Assembly (NCBI GenBank): GCA_028023455.1
Contig: JAQFVV010006632.1
Coordinates: 186,001-250,000 of the forward strand
Direction of reading: 5' to 3'
From: Epiperipatus broadwayi
Taxonomy: Eukaryota > Onychophora > Udeonychophora > Euonychophora > Peripatidae
Length of the DNA stretch: 64,000 bases
Numbering within the stretch: the stretch's first letter is position 1; every line of letters starts with the position of its first letter. The notes below the pieces were generated by a model that did no database searches, was not told where the DNA came from, and worked only from the letters and a program-made list of their open reading frames with translations. Position numbers and translations under genes: made by a program. Positions 59,301-64,000 of the stretch are shown piece after piece.

Positions 59301-59702
59301 TAGTTCCACAAATTATGCCATCTTGTACATGGTCGGCCATCAGGTCTCATACAATGAAAGTCGCAAATTAAGGTTTGAAAGATAATAACATTACATACTT
59401 ATAATTTGTTTAATGTATTTTATCATACTACTATGATAGGTCTTCGCGGTACACCCTGGCTGCGATCAAATTAAATCATAAAAAGTTTATGTTATATCAT
59501 TAGTTTGGTCTGTGGTAAGTTGCTCCAGATTTTGGTTGTGGTCTTTGGTGCATAATATAGATGGCATGATATGCTTTTGGTTACAGCTCTTAATAGCTGA
59601 CAATATGCAGCGGGAATTGATCGGTGATCGAGGTTACAATTCTTAGCGCACTTATGTTTTGGTGATATTATGTAGTTGGGACAACAATCGAACGGTTACA
59701 AT
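56346..59702. mobile_element. Element H: 3.36-kb insertion with TGTAACC...GGTTACA ends
   Basis: The boundaries are defined by the family C repeat it splits (56340 to the left, 59703 to the right). Ends are 7-bp inverted repeats TGTAACC (56346) and GGTTACA (59702), compatible with an LTR or a long non-autonomous element. Flanks are AT-rich, so the target duplication cannot be fixed. The inside has no recognisable coding sequence. It holds a partly duplicated block at about 57590-57715 (ACTATAAAATGCTATAC twice) and another at about 58115-58215 (GGTGGTTAATCCGC twice). It shares the TGTAAC terminus with repeat G but no clear internal similarity. Confidence 0.55.
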
Positions 59703-59721
59703 ATATATATATGTGTGTAAG

Positions 59722-59777
59722 AGATAATGATTTGGATCAACTGATGAGTACTGGTTCAGCATGAAATACATATATTG
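59722..59777 (+). ncRNA. Hammerhead ribozyme, family C, interrupted
   Basis: GATAATGA, TTGGATCAA, CTGATGA (59741-59747), a stem II GTACTGGTTCAGCAT, GAAATACATATA, TTG; then the family A insertion. The core is complete, but the outer stem I strand now lies 655 bp downstream (60446 onward). Confidence 0.65.
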
Positions 59778-60445
59778 AGCCAATAAACATCACATGATCA
59801 TGTAGTCTTGGATCAGAGAGTATTGCACCTAGATTTTAGGATCTAATGCAACCCTCCAGCAGCCACCTTTTATCTCTACTTAACTATAAAACTATGACTT
59901 AAATTGAAAATGCTATAATATTTTCAATCAAGCTCATTATCTTATATAGTCATATAGGTCTGAACTCAGTTCAGTACCTATACATTTTGGTGTCTTTGGT
60001 TCTATAATAACCACAGCCACCACTATCCTTCTAGGCAGGATTGATTTTAAGCCAATAAACATCACATGATCACTATTTCTTATGCTTGCTCTTAACTGTT
60101 ATTAAAACAAGCAAAATTCTCTATATGTATTGCCATTCAGTGCAAGGCAGAGTAATAGTGGTGGCTGTGGTTATTAAAGAACCAAAGACAACAAAATGTA
60201 TAGATACTGAACTGAGTTCAGACCTATATGAATATATAAGCTGATGAACTTGGATTAGCAGTACTCTCAGATCTGAGGCTTCTTACTGATAAAGGCCACA
60301 AGCCAGAAACTAGTCTAGGAATATTGGATGAGTAGGCACTAAATGGGGATTTCATACACAAGCCGTCTGGCATCCATTGATTATTCTGGCTTGCACTGAG
60401 TGGCAATATGAATAGAGAGTTTTGTCTGTTTTAATACATATATTG
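59765..60445. mobile_element. Family A element inserted in family C, 13-bp target duplication
   Basis: Perfect duplication AATACATATATTG at 59765-59777 and 60433-60445 around a 655-bp family A element of two opposed halves (switch at about 60150). The plus-strand ribozyme (about 60270-60335) has CTGATAA in place of CTGATGA, but GAAACTAGTC is kept. Confidence 0.88.
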
Positions 60446-60565
60446 GAGATCACTTATCTTTTTCATGTATGTGTTATATATATGGTTATATGACATGCAG
60501 TCGATAGCTGAAGGACGCTTGAAAGTTTGTATTCAAATTCTCTACAATTACATCTAATTTCCAAT

Positions 60566-61070
60566 AACCTGTAGATTTATACTTTACGTTTGTCTAAATA
60601 TGATAATATAAATTGTGCTACCACACTTAGGAAGACGTAAAGCTGTAACAACAAATAGAAAAATAAATTAAATGGCTGAGCGCTTTCAAGAAGATGTACT
60701 TCTCATAATCATAGCCCTAAATAAAATAAAATTAATGACTCATTCTTTGAAATCATTATATAACTACAATATGCAAATTCTATGCAAATGAGTCCTTATG
60801 ACCATCTTTTTGATATCGCAAAACATTCTTCCTTACGATTAATGGCTATGGAGTCCTCCGCAATAAAGTAAGCCTCCTTTACCTTTCGCTTAATATCATG
60901 CCTCTCAATACAAACCAACTTTGCAGATGCGGGTTTGAACACATGTCCTGATTCTTTTTGATGGTCAGCAAAAATTGTAGTCCATTCTGGATTTAATTTG
61001 TTGTTACAGCTTTATGTCGTAAGTGTGATAACACGATTTATATTATCTAATTTCGAAGTATATTAAATTA
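60566..61070. mobile_element. PLE-1 copy, inverted halves
   Basis: The 3' UTR and endonuclease end are on the minus strand (60566-60987), joined directly to a plus-strand piece of the same 3' UTR (60988 to about 61070; ATTTAATTTGTTGTTACAGC). This is the same head-to-head logic as in families A, B and E. Confidence 0.75.
60796..60987 (-). pseudogene. PLE-1 endonuclease C-terminal fragment
   Basis: 63 codons ending at a natural stop. FADHQKESGHVFKPASAKLV, then CIERHDIKRKVKEAYFIAED, then FAISKRWS align closely with residues 48-103 of the copy at 4145-4489. The GIY-YIG catalytic half is absent, cut at the inversion point. The remaining frame is undamaged, so the insertion is fairly recent. Confidence 0.85.
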
Positions 61071-61335
61071 TACTTGTATTCATCATTAATCAAATTCTAG
61101 CTGAAACTGAGTTCTTCTTACATGAGCCTAGATTGGTTTCAATTTCAAAACAGCTTTACAAAGTGATTTAGTGATGAAAATTGGAAAGGTATAGTGTCAT
61201 ACTTCTTTCATGCACCCTTTATACACAAATCTTTTACATCATAAATATTTAATGGCTCGTTATTAAAATACTAGATGTATTCAGCCTATATAAGTCAAGA
61301 TTTTTTTTAATTGGTTGCTTTAAAAACTTTTTTTT
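61071..61335. other. No feature recognised
   Basis: AT-rich spacer. Confidence 0.5.
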
Positions 61336-61432
61336 AAAGATTTTATGCACAAGCCTTCTGACATTCATTGATTACTCTGGCTTGCACTGAGTGGCACTAC
61401 TGTATGGAGAGTTTTGTCTGTCATTTGATGTT
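61336..61432 (+). mobile_element. Family A end fragment
   Basis: GATTTTATGCACAAGCCTTC to CTACTGTATGGAGAGTTTTG; 5'-truncated, no ribozyme. Confidence 0.75.
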
Positions 61433-61675
61433 ATTGTTGCATTAGGAATATATAAACGAAGCCAGAATGAAAGAAGTCAAAAATGGAATCTGTATTATTG
61501 GAGGGGAGGCATCATTAATTTAAGATATACAAACAATACTACACTTGCACTTTAAAATAAAAGCCTTAAGAACATTCATTTTGAAAGATAAAATCAAAGA
61601 AAGAAATTGAGATATATTTAAACAAAGAGAAAACAAATATAATAAGAGAGGTATTTGTATTAAATGGATTATGTC

Positions 61676-62060
61676 CTGTTCATGAGGGATCAGATTGATC
61701 TTAGGTCAACATGAGTGTGACAAGAATCTCGGCCTCAGGCTGGCCTTTGAGCATTCCATCATCAGATTTTCAATTGGATGGACGGTTGAAGAGTTGGAGT
61801 GTGGAGTAGATTGAAGCCTGTCCATTAAAGTATGAAGATTGGCTATCTTAATATATATCTGAACACTTATAGCATATATGTGTAGAGATGGTAATCTGGA
61901 CCAACTGATGATTGCTGGTTTAGTATGAAATATGTATATCGGTGATTATTTATCTTTTCAACATATATGTGTTCAAGTGTATCAGTGTTATGAGATAGAG
62001 TGGAGGTGGTGGGTGGTGTGAAAGTCTGTGCTCATATACCCTATGTATTACATATATAGA
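61676..62060 (+). mobile_element. Family C repeat, ribozyme-sense copy, complete
   Basis: From GATCAGATTGATCTTAGGTC through the ribozyme block to GTGAAAGTCTGTGCTCA; full-length and uninterrupted, reverse orientation relative to 13620-14010. Confidence 0.82.
61891..61949 (+). ncRNA. Hammerhead ribozyme, family C, core kept
   Basis: GTAATC, TGGA, CCAA, CTGATGA (61905-61911), a stem II TTGCTGGTTTAGTAT (weakened by T-T and G-U), GAAA (61927-61930), stem III ATA/TAT, cleavage triplet ATA, TCGG, T, GATTAT. The outer stem I helix GTAATC/GATTAT is kept. Predicted cleavage is after the A just before TCGG (about 61938). Confidence 0.68.
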
Positions 62061-64000
62061 CACAGATATATAATAAACCTGTGTTTCAGTTATTACATCA
62101 ATTTAGCAAATAGTTAGAAGATTGATCAGAGATTAATAGTAGTCAGCGTTGAGAGAAAATAAACCAAAAAAAGGTTTCTAGATATATGGCCACCATTTAA
62201 AGTTCAATATCAAAGCAAAAATTTTCTCTACGTTTTTCTGGAAATAGAAAATTGAAAATTAAAAAAAAAAAAGTGTAGTAGAAATGATCTAATTCATTAA
62301 TAAAAGCATTTAATGCATGAAAATGCTGGTAATTAAGAAAAAGCTTCGCTGAATGGGTGAATTTCACGACAGTAAATATATCTTTAAAAACCTTTAAAAT
62401 ATTTTAGTAGTGCATTAAAAAAAATCTATTCCAATCGCCATTGGAATATGATGATTGATTTGATATCTAGTAATAAAAATTCAATTGACCACCAATGAAT
62501 TACAAATATTTTTAAACCTAAGGTAAGAATTTTTTAGTGTAATGACAGTAAGTTTAACTACCATATCCATAACTCGTGTTTAAACCCAGGTTGAAAAAAA
62601 TTTGAAATTTTTTCTCACTTCTAATGAGAATCGGGATCTATCTATCAAGATATTATTTTAAGTATCCAAATACATCCATCTGAAGTAACCATTCAATCCT
62701 GGTTAGAAAAGTGGTCTCTACCTAGTCTTAGTTGGTGGTAAAATAAGAATGGAAAAATGCTTAAACTGCAAACGGTAGTGGCTTGTCTTTAACCAATCCT
62801 GTCAGCAATGATTGTAATTATTATGCTAATTAGTGTTATAGTCTATATTATTTGCGGTAAAAAATATATGTGTTTTTCTAATTTTTTTTTCAATTTATAC
62901 ATAATTACTTTAGTCAAAAATTTGGATTTTACAAAATGTTTAGATATATAAAGAATAGATAATGATAACGTAAGTAAATAAATTATCGTTTTGTTTGTTA
63001 ACTTTAATATCCAGGAAGCAATTACATAATAACTATTAATTGTCAAGAAAATTTTATTTTCGACATTCATAAATTTAGAATAAAATTATGAACTAATGAT
63101 AAAATAAAATGTACTTCATTAATGAAAAATAAATTTAAATTATACATGTGTATTCTTTACTTTATACTTATATACATTCAAGAAACTATTACTCTAAATT
63201 TTTTTTTTTTTATTATTTTTAACAATCTACTAATTATTGTATTCATCATAAAAAAATATAATATTATAAAAAAAATCTTTTTTTTTTTATTTTAACTTAA
63301 TAATTACTTTATTAATCTTTTTCTAAAAAAAATAATATATTTAATTTTAAAATATAAAATAATTAAAAACTTTAAACTTTTAAAATATAATTAAATACAT
63401 GTAATTAAATTAAAATAAAAAATATTTTCAAATTAATAATCCTTACCCCTTTTCCTTATATTTTAAAAAAATTAAAAATTCTCTTATCTTTAAAAAATTT
63501 AATATTTTTTTAAATTATTAAAAATTTTTAAAAATTTTTATATAATTTTTTTTATTTTTTTTAATTTTTTTATAAAATAATATTATAAATTTATTTTTAT
63601 TTTTATATTTATAAATTTTATTTTTTTTTTTTTTATTATTAAAAAAAAAAAAAATAAAAAATTTAAAAAAATTTTTTAATTTTTTTTAAATTAACCATTT
63701 TTAACGTCATCTAATTTTATAACGAGTTTAAACCCCTTCTTTTACTTTCTGAAATATTTCTTTTAAATTTTATTTTAGAAATAAAATATATTCTCATGAG
63801 TAAATTAGAATATGGTATTGATTTTAATGTAATCAATATATATAAAATATTGATATTTATAATAATTTTTTTTTTTTTTAACCTATGGAAATCTATAACT
63901 CTTTATTTGAGAGTCTCATTTGATTGCGAAAGTATTTGGGAATTTATTATATTTTAAATTTTCATGCATATAAAATATTATTTGTTCTATGATGCTTATA
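62061..64000. other. Extremely AT-rich DNA, long poly-A/poly-T tracts
   Basis: From about 63180 the sequence is nearly pure A and T with runs of up to 14. No open frame with family motifs; no repeat shared with the window. Confidence 0.6.

Larger units (their letters stand above)
59703..60560 (+). mobile_element. Family C, ribozyme-sense copy split by a family A insertion
   Basis: 59703-59777 and 60433 to about 60560 join into one reversed family C copy once the family A element is removed. Ends at TTCAAATTCTCTACAATTAC, followed at once by PLE-1. Confidence 0.8.

Overview
The window is a strongly AT-rich stretch (roughly 70-75% A+T by eye) of metazoan, most likely invertebrate, nuclear DNA. 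I see no host protein-coding gene, no rRNA and no convincing functional tRNA. The evidence for an animal genome is the repeat content: RTE-type non-LTR retrotransposons with a (TGA)n 3' tail, several families of Penelope-like elements (PLEs) with GIY-YIG endonucleases, tRNA-headed repeats, LTR-like elements, short inverted-repeat transposons, and long AT, TATC, TTA and TAG microsatellites. I could not fix the phylum; a cephalopod, cnidarian or chelicerate would all fit.

The best observation is that hammerhead self-cleaving ribozyme folds occur in at least three unrelated repeat families. (1) Family C, about 400 bp, has copies at 13.6-14.0, 37.0-38.1, 40.3-40.4, 41.1-41.4, 55.4-56.3, 59.7-60.5 and 61.7-62.1 kb; copies at 13721-13779, 41341-41396 and 59722-59777 keep every core residue. 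(2) Family A, about 300-730 bp and often palindromic, has copies at 1.0-1.5, 3.3-4.1, 29.7-30.2, 34.6-35.7, 54.3-55.1 and 59.8-60.4 kb. (3) PLE family D (23.8-25.2 and 26.1-26.35 kb) has the ribozyme at the junction of the endonuclease 3' end and the terminal repeat. A fourth family, B, is the 3' part of a PLE and carries a tRNA-like pol III promoter next to a degenerate hammerhead-like hairpin.

Layout. 0-4.7 kb: minus-strand RTE fragment, family A, inverted family B pair, a 13-bp-TSD hairpin, family A with a TATC microsatellite, PLE-1 endonuclease. 4.7-8.3 kb: featureless AT-rich DNA. 8.3-14 kb: RTE fragment, family B pair, 1.9-kb LTR-like copy G1, diverged RTE, family C. 14-18.5 kb: mostly featureless, with a TATA-bearing LTR-like piece and a foldback. 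18.6-20.3 kb: best RTE copy and a 161-bp-arm hairpin. 21.7-27.1 kb: LTR-like copy G2, PLE-D, a 340-bp-arm palindrome of PLE-E. 27-31.6 kb: largely unique. 31.6-34.3 kb: about 350-bp near-tandem repeat split by a hAT-like element. 34.4-38.1 kb: family A cluster, 60-bp minisatellite, family C cluster. 38.5-42.2 kb: non-LTR zinc-knuckle fragment, RTE 3' end, family C, small TIR element. 44-54 kb: PLE-B copies, microsatellites. 54.3-62.1 kb: nested stack of families A, C, H and PLE-1. 62.1-64 kb: extreme AT-rich DNA.

Nothing here forms an operon or pathway. The elements relate through nesting and through a probable parasitic hierarchy: autonomous PLEs supply reverse transcriptase and endonuclease, and small ribozyme-bearing repeats (retrozyme-like) are plausibly mobilised by them.
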